Below, in pieces: positions 25,004 to 34,937 of a stretch of DNA of 64,000 nt. Position 1 is the stretch's first letter, and each line of letters starts with the position of its first letter. The translations under genes were made by a program, and so were the position numbers. The notes beneath the pieces are model-generated. The model saw only the letters and a program-made list of their open reading frames with translations. It was not told the origin of the DNA and did not search any database. This stretch comes from Symbiopectobacterium purcellii_A. GTDB taxonomy: Bacteria; Pseudomonadota; Gammaproteobacteria; Enterobacterales; Enterobacteriaceae. The DNA is taken from contig NZ_CP189882.1 of the NCBI RefSeq assembly GCF_052050035.1, forward strand, positions 2,852,001-2,916,000. The letters are read 5' to 3'.

Positions 25004-26405
25004 GAGACTGTAAAATAATCTGTGTAAATGGCATTTTGAGGAAAACCTTCAAAGGATAACAAAATGCCTATCAGCAACGAACTTATTGACCAACTGCTTC
25101 AAGATTGTCACTCCCCTCAGGATCTGCTGGGTGAATCAGGCCTACTCAAGGTGCTGACTAAAAGACTGGCGGAACGGGTTCTTGAAGCTGAGATGGAGAT
25201 GCACCTTGGGTATGCTAAGCATGACCCGGCAGGTATAGCCAACCGACTTAAAAATGATTACAGCCGATGCCCTGATATGTGGCAAAGAAGCATAGCTGGC
25301 TGTTATCAAAATAATGTCGCTTAGCTATAATCATTCAGGCAACTCCCGCAATGGCAAGACATCCAAGAGCGTACGTAGCCAAAATGGGGAGATCGAGCTC
25401 GATATTCCGCGCGACCGCAACAGTACCTTCGAGCCGACACTGATCGGTAAGAACGAAAAACAGCTTAACGGCTTCGATGACCGCATTATTTCTCTCTATT
25501 CCAGAGGGTTATCAACCCGTGATATTCAGGCACACTTTAAAGAAGTCTACGGGGTCGATGTTTCCGCTGGCTTCATTTCTCAAGTGACCAATGCTGTGAT
25601 GGATGAAGTTAAGCGCTGGCAGCAACGGCCGCTGGATGCGCTTTATCCCATTGTTTACCTTGACTGTATTGTTGTCAAAAGCCAGGACGGCGGAGCCGTG
25701 GCCAACAAGTCTGTTTATCTGGCCCTCGGCGTCAACGGCCAGGGCGAAAAAGAGCTGCTGGGGCTATGGATAGCCAAAACTGAGGGGCCAAGTTCTGGTT
25801 ATCTGTGATGACAGAACTGAAAAATCGTGGGCTACAGGACATCTTCATCGCCTGCTGCGATGGCCTGAAAAGCTTTCCTGATGCCATTGAAGCTGTTTAC
25901 CCGCATACGCGGGTACAGCTCTGCATTGTGCATCAGGTGCGGAACTCGCTGCGCTACGTCGGCTGAAAAGAGCGTAAGGCCGTTGCTGCTGACCTGCGCA
26001 CCATCTATAGTTCCGCAACGCTAGAGGGCGCTGAAGAGGCCCTGGATGCCTTCGCGGCCAAATGGGATGAGCAGTTCCCGACGATCAGCCCGTCGTGGAG
26101 AAATAATTGGGAACGTCTCATCGTCATTTTTGACTTTCCGCCGGAGATCCGCAAGGTTATCTACACCACCAACGCGATAGAGTCGTTAAATGCTTCATTG
26201 CGCAAGATAACGAAAACGCGACGAATATTTCCAACGGATGACTCGGTGATAAAATTACTCTATCTAGCCTTGCATAATATCTCTGCTAAATGGACCTTGC
26301 CAATCAGAGACTGGAAACCTGCTATGAGCCAATTCATGTTGATGTATGGAGAACGAATCTCCGGTTAAGCAATGGAGCCATTTACACAAAATTCTTTACA
26401 GACTC
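25004..26405 (+). mobile_element. IS256-family element (copy 1), inactivated
   Basis: It runs from GAGACTGTAAAATAATCTG to the terminus CTTTACAGACTC. The transposase frame starts at 25064 but is broken three times relative to the intact copy at 40417-41628: MITE2 at 25234-25329, one missing G near 25790, and a TGA replacing Trp near 25965. Length (1402) equals the 1309-bp element plus the MITE2 insertion minus one base. No clean 8-bp duplication is left. Confidence 0.92.
25234..25329 (+). repeat. MITE2 copy 2, inside IS256
   Basis: A 96-bp TATAGCC...GCTATA element at a TA in the IS256 transposase gene. It carries one substitution in the right terminus (GCTTAGCTATA). Confidence 0.88.
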
Positions 26406-26585
26406 CCTTTCTGCCCTGCACCCATCTGCCGCTCGTGATCTTTTCGATTCTTTTTCCGATAAATCAAATAACAAGCTGAAAATTCAGCGGCTAAATTTTT
26501 CAATTCTTCGACTGATAATCCAATGATTGCTTTACATAAACGATTATCTCGTAACAACCGCTCTTTGTTGATCATTTCAAACCTT

Positions 26586-27476
26586 TATAGCCAAGCGACT
26601 TAATTTTGATTACACCATATGGACTGAGAACAAACTCTCTGTATCGCAACCCATCTCTCTTTTTTTGCTTTTTGCTTTTTGCTTGTGCCCATTTATGCTC
26701 AATTGGGTTAAGATCTGGCGAATATGTAGGCAAATACTCCACCATATACCCTGCATCGATGATGACTTGTTGAATATTATGTTTTTTGTGAAAAGTGGCA
26801 TTGTCCATCATGATTACACTGTTTTTAGGGAGTACTGGGATAAGGACTTGTGTGACCCAGGCATAGAAAACATCGCTGTTAATATTGATATCAAATAATC
26901 CGATAGCAAACAGCGTTGTGCCTAATAAAGCGCCGATAACATTTGTTCTTCCCCTAGCTCCCCAGTTCTTCAGGCCAAAACACCGTTGACCTTTTGGGGA
27001 ATAGCCGTGAGTCCGTGGGGTATCGTGTGAAAAACCACTTTCATCAATAAAAACAATAGGTTTACCTTCTTTTTCATACTGTTGTTTTTTTTGTTGAAAT
27101 CCCTGCTGGGCGTTTTCGTCGGCTTTCGGATGACGTAGAGTTTTTTTTATAGGTCAATCCCAGCTTTTTAAGCGCTTGCCAAATGGCCTTCTGACAAACG
27201 CCAAAACGCTCTGCACGTTCTTTTTGGTAAGCATCTGGATATTGTTCAACATCTTTTATCAACTCGGATTTATCGATCTTTCGCTGACGCGTGGTCGATG
27301 CTTTTGACTCTATTTGATTAATCCAACGCGATACAGAGGCAGGGCCAATCCGAAATTGCTTCGCTGTTTCTCGGATACTCAACCCTTCGTTTTTCCGTGT
27401 AGATATCACTTTACGTCTAAAATCAATTGAATAGCTCATTTAAATAATGTAATCAAAATTAAGTCGTTTAGCTATA
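26586..27476 (-). mobile_element. IS630-family element (copy 1)
   Basis: An 891-bp element with TATAGCCAAGCGACTT ends inserted at a TA of the IS5 element. On the minus strand, OrfA (27439-27074) encodes an HTH protein (SIRETAKQFRIGPASVSRWI). A second frame encodes the DDE domain (VFIDESGF, MMDNATFH, SPDLNPIEHKWAQ). The two frames are offset by one base at a run of eight T (eight A in the coding strand), which is conserved in the other copies. Confidence 0.92.
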
Positions 27477-27549
27477 TTCTCTAAGTTAAACCTCTTTTTA
27501 TTCTCAATAGCCTGACAAAAAATGCAAGTCTCTATTCAGCAACTAGTTT

Positions 27550-28667
27550 AGTCTGAATCAAAAAAACCGTTTCTCCGCCACGGTGAGCCAGGCGATGGGC
27601 TCGTGGGGCATGCTGAACATGTCGGCCAGTACCAGCAGCTACTACGGTGAATCGTCACGCGTTACTCAACTGCAACTCGGCTACAATAATTCCTGGCGAA
27701 ACATCAGCTACAACCTGAGCGTGGCGCGTCAGTGCACCGTGTGGGAACGCGGCCGTAGTTTCGTCAGCGTCAGTGATGGAGACTATGACAATACCGGTCA
27801 GCAGCGCTATACCGAAACCCTTGTCGCGCTCGGTTTCTCTGTGCCCTTTGATGTCGGAAGCACCCGCTCTACGGTCTCATTGGACATGAACCGTACTGGC
27901 ACATCACGTTCAGGCACGCTGAGTGTGGCGGGGTCTTCAGGCGGCGACAGGCAGTTCACCTGGTCTGCTTACACCGGGGTAGAGAATTATCAACAGGGCG
28001 GTAACGCGATGACATTTGGCGGTAGCGCACAGCAAACGACTTCTCTGGGGGCGCTGCGCGCTTCGGTGGCGCAAGGCGACAACTATCGCCAATTTGGCGT
28101 CGGGGTCGCCAGTACGCTGGTGTTGCATCACGGCGGGGTGACGCTTGGGCCTTATGCCAGCGATACCTTCGCGCTGATCCGCACGCCTGGTGACGAAGGC
28201 GCGATGGTACGCAATGGTCAGGGCGCTCGGGTCGATCGCTTTGGTTAAGCCATCTTGCCGTCGCTGGCCCCATACCGTTATAACACCATTACGCTGGATG
28301 CCAGCAGCATGAACGATGAAACTGAACTGCAAGGTGGAAGCCAGCTCGTGGTGCCTTACGCCGGGGCTTTGGCGCAGGTCAGTTTTCCACCTTGCAAGGC
28401 AGGGCCGTGCTGATCGCCACGCAGCGTGAAGACGGGAGTTTTCCCCCAATGGGAGCCGATGTGATAACGGCGGCGGGCAACAGCGTTGGCATGGTCGGGC
28501 AGGGGTGGCAAATCTATGCTCGCCTTGTCGAAGAACGCGACACCTTACAGGTGGTATGGGGCCCGCAGGTTGGAGAGCAATGTGTGGTCAGCTACCGTTT
28601 ACCGTCACGCGGCGGTGACGCTTTCACCCATCTTAATCTGCCCTGTCAGTCTCGGAGGTCGCCATGA
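27550..28667 (+). pseudogene. Fimbrial outer-membrane usher, C-terminal remnant
   Basis: The frame SLNQKNRFSATVSQ begins right after the IS5 terminus, so roughly the first half of a PapC/FimD-type usher is lost. The rest is recognisable: beta-barrel strands to GARVDRFG, a TAA nonsense codon at 28246-28248, then LPSLAPYRYNTITLDASSM. A one-base deletion in a T-run near 28384 shifts the frame, after which the C-terminal domain (FPPMGADVITAAGNSVGMVGQGWQ, then a final CVVSYRLP) continues. Three independent lesions make it non-functional. Its 3' end overlaps the adhesin start by 4 bases. Confidence 0.88.
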
Positions 28668-29992
28668 CATCGCGTAGCACACTCTGGCTGGCGGTGCTGT
28701 TACTCGGGAGCCAAACGGCCTACAGCGCGTGTATTCGGGTCACCAATGCTACCACCTTATCGCAGGCTGCACGCGATGCGGGCTATACCGCAACCGCCTG
28801 GAATGGCTCATGTGATACCTGTAACGGCAGAAACATCGGTATGCCCGGTGTGATAAGCATGAGCAGCGGCACCTTTCAGCCGTCGGGTACCTTACTGGCG
28901 AGCAGCTCAATCAGCTTTCTGAGTCAGGGGGCACAGACGGCGTTTACCGCTAATCAAATCTTGTTTCGCTGTGCTGTCGCAGATGCCAGCAGCCTGTTCG
29001 AGATGTATGCCACCAATGGTGATAGCGGCTATGCCGGGATGTATGCAGCCAGTGAGATTGACGGCGCGTACTACAGCTATGTGCGCAATTTTGCGGTCGG
29101 ACTCACCCATTTAAAGAGCGGGGCCTACTTTTCCCGCTATTGGCAGGGGCGGCAACTAACGCCGTCCGACTGGTTTTCCGATGGCACCTATATCTATGTT
29201 CCGGCCAGCGCCTTCAGCGATATTTTAATGGAAGTGTTTCGTATCGACAGCACCACGTGGTATGGCAACGCCTATAATCGCTACACCTACCTTTACAGCC
29301 AGCCTCACGGCTATACCGCGTTCAAAGGTCCAGGGCTTAGCGCGAATGTGACAGAGGGCGCTGATTCGGCAACCAAATACGAAGGATGGCCCTATGACTG
29401 GCCTGGCACTTGGAGCCTGTACGCGACGGGGGGGGCCTTTGTACGCGGTGCATCTTGTCGCGTGGACTATTTTCCGAATGTCGTGATGCTGCCATTGATC
29501 ACCGCCAATCAGCTGCGTCAAGGCGGCACCAGCCGTGCGGGGTTCTCCGTCACCATACAGTGTGAATCCGGGGCGCTGTCCAGCACCAATGTGTCAACCC
29601 TCACGGCGGCGAATGTCTCAATGGTTTTTTTGGTAAACAAGCCCGCCGCCGTGGCAGCAGCGCAGTCTTTAGGGTTGATCACCAGCGGCGGCGGCTTAAC
29701 CTGGTTGCTGGATAATCATTACGGCACTGGGGCAGGCGAGGCCTCTGGCGTCGGTATCCGTATTTTCAACAGCCGGGGGCAAGCCATCAATCTGCTGCCG
29801 GATTTGACCTCTTACGGCACCGGCAACCCACGCGGGTGGTATGCCTTTAAAGAATTGACCACCAGGGTTTCCACGGGTAGCACAGAGATTTATGCTGGCG
29901 ATTTTACCGCATCGCTGGAAGCGATTAATCAACAACCGATTACGCCGGGGACAGTCAATGCGCAATTGCAGATCATGGTCAGTTTCCATTAA
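28664..29992 (+). CDS. Fimbrial tip adhesin-like protein
   Basis: This intact 442-aa exported protein has a clear signal peptide (TSRSTLWLAVLLLGSQTAYSA) split from an N-terminal lectin-like domain rich in Tyr, Gly and Ser. A C-terminal pilin-type domain starts about residue 270 (SCRVDYFPNVVMLPL) and ends with a beta strand, LQIMVSFH. Position between usher and chaperone and the two-domain layout indicate the tip subunit of a chaperone-usher fimbria. No major pilin gene is present nearby and the usher is dead, so the product cannot be assembled by this cluster. The exact adhesin family is not recognised. Confidence 0.75.
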   Translation: MTSRSTLWLAVLLLGSQTAYSACIRVTNATTLSQAARDAGYTATAWNGSCDTCNGRNIGMPGVISMSSGTFQPSGTLLASSSISFLSQGAQTAFTANQILFRCAVADASSLFEMYATNGDSGYAGMYAASEIDGAYYSYVRNFAVGLTHLKSGAYFSRYWQGRQLTPSDWFSDGTYIYVPASAFSDILMEVFRIDSTTWYGNAYNRYTYLYSQPHGYTAFKGPGLSANVTEGADSATKYEGWPYDWPGTWSLYATGGAFVRGASCRVDYFPNVVMLPLITANQLRQGGTSRAGFSVTIQCESGALSSTNVSTLTAANVSMVFLVNKPAAVAAAQSLGLITSGGGLTWLLDNHYGTGAGEASGVGIRIFNSRGQAINLLPDLTSYGTGNPRGWYAFKELTTRVSTGSTEIYAGDFTASLEAINQQPITPGTVNAQLQIMVSFH

Positions 29993-29993
29993 C

Positions 29994-30707
29994 GTGCAGA
30001 AAGCCATCGGCAGGATGCTGTGCGTGCTGGGGGTGATGGGCGCACTGCCCACATTCGCGGTGGTCAATATTGAAGGCACACGCGTGATTCTGCATAACGG
30101 CGAGATATCCACATCGCTCATGCTGTCCAATTCAGAAAAACAGCACACGCTGGTTCAGGTCTGGAGTGATGAGGGCGATCCACTGATTCCACCCGAGCGT
30201 GCTACAACGCAGCTGATTGCCGTGCCGCCGGTATTCAGCATGAAGCCGGGCGAGGAGCGTTCTTTGCGATTGCTGCTCACCTCGCGTCAAGGATTTTCCA
30301 ATGACAAGGAATCGCTACTGTGGCTTAACGTCTATCAAATTCCACCGAACACGGCGGAGATGACGCTCCACATGCAAAACGTCGTGTTGCCGCTGCGCTT
30401 GCGCCTGAAAGTGTTTATTCTGCCGACTGGATTGGGTGACCCCACTGAGTCTGATGGTGAGCAACTGCGCTTTCGTTTGCTGCAAGCGGGAGAAGGGCAG
30501 CAGTTGCAGGTCGCCAATCCTACCCCCTGGCATATGACGCTGACCGATATCAGCTATGCTGAGCAGCGTCTGGGCAGCATGATGATAGCCCCGGCCTCCA
30601 GCGTAAACCTATCGGTACATCGTGAGATCGTCGGACAAACGCTCAGCTATCAGCTCATTAACGATACCGGCACCCACTGGCGCTATACCGCGACACTCTC
30701 GCCTTGA
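29994..30707 (+). CDS. Periplasmic fimbrial chaperone (PapD family)
   Basis: The GTG at 29994, one base after the adhesin stop, gives 237 aa with signal peptide KAIGRMLCVLGVMGALPTFA. PapD features are present: the N-terminal strand VVNIEGTRVILHNGEISTSL, the VFSMKPGEERSLRLL block and SLLWLNVYQIPP, with VLPLRLRLKVFILP leading into domain 2. The frame is intact although its usher is broken. Upstream in-frame codons overlap the adhesin and are less likely starts. Confidence 0.88.
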   Translation: MQKAIGRMLCVLGVMGALPTFAVVNIEGTRVILHNGEISTSLMLSNSEKQHTLVQVWSDEGDPLIPPERATTQLIAVPPVFSMKPGEERSLRLLLTSRQGFSNDKESLLWLNVYQIPPNTAEMTLHMQNVVLPLRLRLKVFILPTGLGDPTESDGEQLRFRLLQAGEGQQLQVANPTPWHMTLTDISYAEQRLGSMMIAPASSVNLSVHREIVGQTLSYQLINDTGTHWRYTATLSP

Positions 30708-30717
30708 TAGCAACGGA

Positions 30718-32736
30718 TTACACCGCGCGGCCTTTCAGCAACTTTCTCACCCAAAAACGATTCGGGTTCAATGCGGCGAGCGTTGACGCATAGAGCGGTA
30801 ACGGTTCGCCGTACAGTTGCCCTGCCAGAATTTCGGCAGCCAACGGTGCAGAGCACAATCCGCGCGAACCCAGCGCGCCGATGATGAACAGGTCCGTATG
30901 AACCGGTGCCACGGCTACACGCTCTGGCGTGTGCTGCTGTACATCAAGTGATGCGAAGTGATGTAGCGTCTGTACGTGATCCGGCGCCGCGCCGAGCAAC
31001 GGCAGATGATCGCGCGTGGCACAGCGCACGCCCTGACGTGCTGCGTTGCCGCTGACGTCAATGTCATTTACCCAGGTGGCATCGGGCAAGCAGGCCGCGA
31101 GGCGCTGGTGGTTTTGCTGCTGCTCGTCTGCGCTAAATGTGGTGGTCACTACACCTCGCTGGTAGCTGGCACCGATACAGTGCTGCTGATGGCGAGGGCT
31201 GACGGGGGTCAAATAGCCATCGTAACAAAGGACGCGTTGCAAGCCTTGTAGCAACGGCGTGGTCGGGATATTACTCACCTGACCGCGCACCGCATAGCAC
31301 GGGAGATGTTGCGTTTGCGCCCAGTCGCTGAGCTGGTGTCCATTCGCCAGGATCACCACGGGATGGGTTTTTTGCTGCCCTTTGACCAACCTCAGTTGCC
31401 AGCCTGCTGTGACGTTTTCCAGCGCGCAGACGCGAGTAGCAAAATGCACCGCCAGCCCGAGCGATTGCGCGTATTTCAACGCATGGGTTGTCAACTCAGC
31501 CGGACACAGCCAGCCGCCCTCGGTATAGCTCACACCTGAAAAACCGATCGCTAATCCAGCCGTTGCGTCCATCTCATCAGCGCTGAGCGGCGTAACCACG
31601 GCTGTCGGCCAGTTGCCGCGCAAGATTTGCATGATTTTGCGCGCGCTTTTTTCATCGTAGGCAATCTGATTTACGCCGCACCAGTCGTGCTCAAAGGCGA
31701 CACCGGCTTGCCATAGGGTGTCGTACTGGCGGCGGGCAAAACCAAAAGCAGTGGCGAAAAAGTGGGAAAGCGCGTCATATTTGTCGTTGAGTAACGGGTA
31801 CAGTGCGCCCTGACGATTGCCGGATGCGCCCAACGCCGGTGCCTCATCGTCACAATAGAGCGTCACCTGTGCGCCGCGTCGCAGCAGCGCCAGTGCGGTC
31901 AGCACGCTGGCAATGCCACCGCCAATAATAGCGATATCTTCTGTTACGCTCGCCGCCGGGCGTGAATACCAGGGGGTTACCGCCGGTGCCGGGATGACGT
32001 GCGGCAATACCCCGCGCAGCATTTCGCGTTTTTGTCCGTATCCCTTGATTTTTTCCACATCAAAGTGGGCCTGCTGCAAGCCCCGACGCACAAATCCTGC
32101 GGCGGTGAAAGTCGCAAAAGTGCCTTGCGCCCGGCACAGGCGTGCCATGGCGTGAAACAGGTTCTCGGTCCACATGTCTGGGTTTTTGGACGGGGCAAAA
32201 CCATCGAGAAACCAGGCATCAACCTGATGTGTCAGCGAATCGTCCAGCGTTGGCAGTAAGTCGTTGATATCGCCAAACCACAGGTCGAGGGTGATGTCAC
32301 CGTCAGCCAGAATCAGGCGATGACAACCAGGCAGCGCCGACGGCCATGCCTGCCGCAGTGCTTCGGCGTAAGGGGCGAGTGTCGGCCAGTGGGCGTGCGC
32401 CTGTTCCAGATCGGCCACGCGCAACGGGAATTTTTCAAAGCTGATAAAGTGCAGGCGACGCAGCGCGGCCTGCGGATGCTGGGCGCGAAAATGGGCAAAC
32501 GCGTCCCATAGCGTCAAAAAGTTCAGGCCAGTGCCAAAACCGGTTTCCGCAATTATGCACAGTGGGCGTGAATGCTCAACAAAGCGCGTCGGGAAGTGGT
32601 TACCCTGCAAGAAGACGTAGCGGGTCTCTTCCAACCCATCCTGATTTGAGAAGTAAACGTCATCAAACTGTTGCGAAACAGGTGTACCCTGTTCGTTCCA
32701 GGAGAGTATACCGTGCTGAATAGCATGGTCTTTCAC
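30718..32736 (-). CDS. mnmC: Bifunctional tRNA mnm5U methyltransferase/oxidoreductase MnmC
   Basis: MnmC finishes mnm5s2U34 in tRNAs: the C-terminal FAD domain removes carboxymethyl and the N-terminal SAM domain methylates. The 672 aa compare with 668 in E. coli. The N-terminal domain includes FGTGLNFLTLWDAF and DAWFLDGFAPSKNPDMW. The C-terminal domain starts near residue 265 with the dinucleotide motif IAIIGGGIASVLTALAL and ends with GALGSRGLCSAPLAAEIL. It is divergent from fabB, as in E. coli. Confidence 0.97.
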   Translation of the reverse strand: MKDHAIQHGILSWNEQGTPVSQQFDDVYFSNQDGLEETRYVFLQGNHFPTRFVEHSRPLCIIAETGFGTGLNFLTLWDAFAHFRAQHPQAALRRLHFISFEKFPLRVADLEQAHAHWPTLAPYAEALRQAWPSALPGCHRLILADGDITLDLWFGDINDLLPTLDDSLTHQVDAWFLDGFAPSKNPDMWTENLFHAMARLCRAQGTFATFTAAGFVRRGLQQAHFDVEKIKGYGQKREMLRGVLPHVIPAPAVTPWYSRPAASVTEDIAIIGGGIASVLTALALLRRGAQVTLYCDDEAPALGASGNRQGALYPLLNDKYDALSHFFATAFGFARRQYDTLWQAGVAFEHDWCGVNQIAYDEKSARKIMQILRGNWPTAVVTPLSADEMDATAGLAIGFSGVSYTEGGWLCPAELTTHALKYAQSLGLAVHFATRVCALENVTAGWQLRLVKGQQKTHPVVILANGHQLSDWAQTQHLPCYAVRGQVSNIPTTPLLQGLQRVLCYDGYLTPVSPRHQQHCIGASYQRGVVTTTFSADEQQQNHQRLAACLPDATWVNDIDVSGNAARQGVRCATRDHLPLLGAAPDHVQTLHHFASLDVQQHTPERVAVAPVHTDLFIIGALGSRGLCSAPLAAEILAGQLYGEPLPLYASTLAALNPNRFWVRKLLKGRAV

Positions 32737-32812
32737 GATAATTGACTCATTTTTAAAGCGATAGCGTGATTTTACTCAGCAGGTGCCCAAGGCGCAAATT
32801 TTGTAAAAGGTT

Positions 32813-32829
32813 GGGTGATCGGACTTGTT
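32813..32829 (+). promoter_or_regulatory. FadR operator of fabB
   Basis: GGGTGATCGGACTTGTT matches 10 of the 13 defined positions of the FadR consensus (ANCTGGTCNGACNNGTT). FadR is known to activate fabB in E. coli from a site just upstream of the promoter, which fits this position 70 bases before the start codon. Confidence 0.65.
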
Positions 32830-32830
32830 C

Positions 32831-32848
32831 AGCTTACATCTGTACGCT
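32831..32848 (+). promoter_or_regulatory. FabR operator of fabB
   Basis: AGCTTACATCTGTACGCT is an imperfect palindrome matching the FabR repressor site known at fabA and fabB (AGCGTACA and TGTACGCT half-sites). It lies one base after the FadR site. Control by unsaturated fatty-acid supply therefore seems kept. Confidence 0.65.
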
Positions 32849-32898
32849 AAAGTGCGTGACGAAATCCCAAAATACATTTATGCGGAAAGAGGTATTGA

Positions 32899-34113
32899 AT
32901 GAAACGTGCAGTGATTACTGGCCTGGGGATCGTCTCAAGCATTGGTAATAACCAGCAGGAAGTCCTGGCATCGTTGCGGGAAGGTCGCTCGGGTATTACG
33001 TTCTCACAAGAGCTGAAAGATTCCGGTATGCGTAGTCACGTCTGGGGCAATGTGAAGCTGGATACCACCGGCATCATTGAACGTAAGGTCGTGCGTTTCA
33101 TGAGCGATGCCTCTGTCTATGCTTTTCTGTCGATGGAACAAGCCATCTATGATGCCAAGCTGGCACCTGAGGTTTACCAAAATAACCCGCGCGTCGGTTT
33201 GATTGCCGGTTCCGGCGGCTCTGCGCGTTCTCAAGTGTTTGGCGCGGATGCCATGCGCAGTCCACGTGGCCTGAAAGCGGTTGGTCCGTATGTGGTGACT
33301 AAAGCGATGGGCTCTGCGGTGTCTGCCTGTCTTGCAACGCCCTTTAAAATCCAGGGTGTGAACTATTCCATCAGCTCTGCCTGCGCCACCTCTGCACACT
33401 GTATCGGTAATGCGGTAGAGCAGATCCAACTGGGTAAACAAGACATCGTCTTTGCTGGCGGCGGTGAAGAGTTATGCTGGGAACTGGCCTGTGAATTTGA
33501 TGCCATGGGCGCGCTGTCTACCAAATATAACGAGACGCCGGAAAAAGCGTCCCGCACCTATGATGCCGATCGCGACGGTTTTGTTATCGCAGGCGGTGGC
33601 GGTATGGTGGTCGTGGAAGAGTTGGAACATGCGTTGGCGCGTGGTGCACATATTTACGCCGAAGTGGTGGGCTACGGCGCCACCTCTGACGGTGCCGACA
33701 TGGTTGCCCCGTCTGGTGAAGGCGCGGTGCGCTGCATGAAGCTTGCGATGCAGGATGTGGATACCCCTATCGATTATATCAACACCCACGGTACTTCTAC
33801 GCCGGTGGGTGACGTGAAAGAGCTGTGGGCGATTCGTCAGGTGTTTGGCAACGCGGTACCGCCGATTTCGGCAACCAAGGCGATGACCGGACACTCCCTC
33901 GGTGCAGCGGGTGTGCAAGAAGCGATCTACTCTCTGCTGATGCTGGAGCATGATTTTATCGCGCCGAGCATTAACGTTGATACGCTGGATGAGTTGGCGC
34001 AGGACATGAACATCGTGACACAACCGACTGAGCGTAAGCTGACCACGGTAATGTCCAACGGTTTTGGTTTCGGCGGCACCAATGCGACGTTGGTGATGCG
34101 TAAGTTAGCGTAA
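32899..34113 (+). CDS. fabB: 3-oxoacyl-ACP synthase I FabB
   Basis: FabB is the condensing enzyme required for unsaturated fatty acid elongation. The 404 aa match E. coli (406). The active-site Cys is in SISSACATSAHCIGNAVE near residue 163, and the His residues are in INTHGTSTPVGD and KAMTGHSLGAAG. The ATG is preceded by AAAGAGG. The gene is intact with recognisable FadR and FabR sites upstream and a terminator downstream. Confidence 0.98.
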   Translation: MKRAVITGLGIVSSIGNNQQEVLASLREGRSGITFSQELKDSGMRSHVWGNVKLDTTGIIERKVVRFMSDASVYAFLSMEQAIYDAKLAPEVYQNNPRVGLIAGSGGSARSQVFGADAMRSPRGLKAVGPYVVTKAMGSAVSACLATPFKIQGVNYSISSACATSAHCIGNAVEQIQLGKQDIVFAGGGEELCWELACEFDAMGALSTKYNETPEKASRTYDADRDGFVIAGGGGMVVVEELEHALARGAHIYAEVVGYGATSDGADMVAPSGEGAVRCMKLAMQDVDTPIDYINTHGTSTPVGDVKELWAIRQVFGNAVPPISATKAMTGHSLGAAGVQEAIYSLLMLEHDFIAPSINVDTLDELAQDMNIVTQPTERKLTTVMSNGFGFGGTNATLVMRKLA

Positions 34114-34124
34114 TCGTAATCGCT

Positions 34125-34249
34125 ATACCCTAAATAATTCGAGTTGCAGGAAGGCGGCAAGTGAGTGAATCCCGATGAGCTTACACAGGTAAGTGATTCG
34201 GGTGAACGAATGTAGCCAACGCACGTGCAGCTTGAAGTATGACGGGTAT
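34125..34249. repeat. 125-bp enterobacterial intergenic palindromic repeat
   Basis: It starts ATACCCTAAATAATTCGAGT and ends CTTGAAGTATGACGGGTAT, so the ends are imperfect inverted repeats. The body (GGAAGGCGGCAAGTGAGTGA and similar) is one I recognise from many intergenic regions of Yersinia, Serratia and soft-rot enterics. It lies between the fabB stop and its terminator. There is one copy in this window. Confidence 0.7.
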
Positions 34250-34263
34250 CGTTTGTTTTGCTG

Positions 34264-34291
34264 AACCGAGGCCTTGTGCCCCGGTTTTTTT
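34264..34291 (+). terminator. fabB rho-independent terminator
   Basis: The stem AACCGAGGC / GCCCCGGTT (one mismatch) closes a short loop and is followed by seven T. It lies about 150 bases after the fabB stop because the 125-bp repeat is inserted before it. The flk remnant on the other strand ends just beyond. Confidence 0.65.
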
Positions 34292-34443
34292 GTCTGTTAA
34301 AACAGCACCCACAGCAAAAACATCACCACGCAAACGCTGACAATGGGCCAAAACAGCGGTTTGTTGAACACGGACTGGAGGACAGGCGGCAAGGCGGCAA
34401 CCAGCGGATTGGCAATGTGCTGCGGATGCGGGAACAGGCTCTG

Positions 34444-34539
34444 TATAGCCAAGCGACATTATTTTGATAACAGCCAGCTATGCTTCTTTGCCGCATATCA
34501 GGGCATAGGATGTAATCATTTTTAAGTCGGTTGGCTATA
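34444..34539 (-). repeat. MITE2 copy 3, inside flk
   Basis: A 96-bp element in reverse orientation (TATAGCCAAGCGACATTATT to GGCTATA) inserted at a TA of the flk remnant. Confidence 0.9.
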
Positions 34540-34937
34540 TTGTCAACTCGCCGTCGGCAGCGCGCTGCATGCGATGGGCGAACAAAAAGGTTATCAGTTC
34601 GTTGAGTTGCGGTTGGGTAAGCGGTGTCTGTACCCCGGCATTGAAACGATTTTGGCTGTAGTCCAGCAACAACTGGCGCTCATTGGCTTCCAACGCGGGT
34701 TGAAACAGCGAGTGCAAGGTTTACTGGGTCGCGGTCATTCGGGGCTGCGTCGTATTGCCCGCCGCGGTGGTCGCGGTTGCCCGCGTCGCGGTGGCTGTCG
34801 CAGGTGCATCGCTGCGCCCATTCCCGGTCGTCAGCAGATGGTGCAGGTCAGTTTGTGTTTGCAAATACTGCATCAGGAGCGGCAAATGACGGGCAGGGAT
34901 CGGCGTGCCTGGCGGCTGGTGCTGCATTGCCGTCAAT

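Larger units (their letters stand above)
24529..27549 (-). mobile_element. IS5-family element (copy 1) carrying MITE1, IS256 and IS630 insertions
   Basis: The ends AAGCGTGTTGCTTAATAG (24529) and its partner finishing CAACTAGTTT (27549) match the 1037-bp element seen elsewhere. Surviving pieces are 24529-24651, 24841-25003, 26406-26585 and 27477-27549. They are separated by MITE1 (24652-24840), IS256 (25004-26405) and IS630 (26586-27476). The transposase gene is destroyed, and several hundred bases of it between the MITE1 flanks are missing. The outer flanks (IS3 on the left, fimbrial usher on the right) show no matching 3-bp duplication, so this is a recombined junction. Confidence 0.85.
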
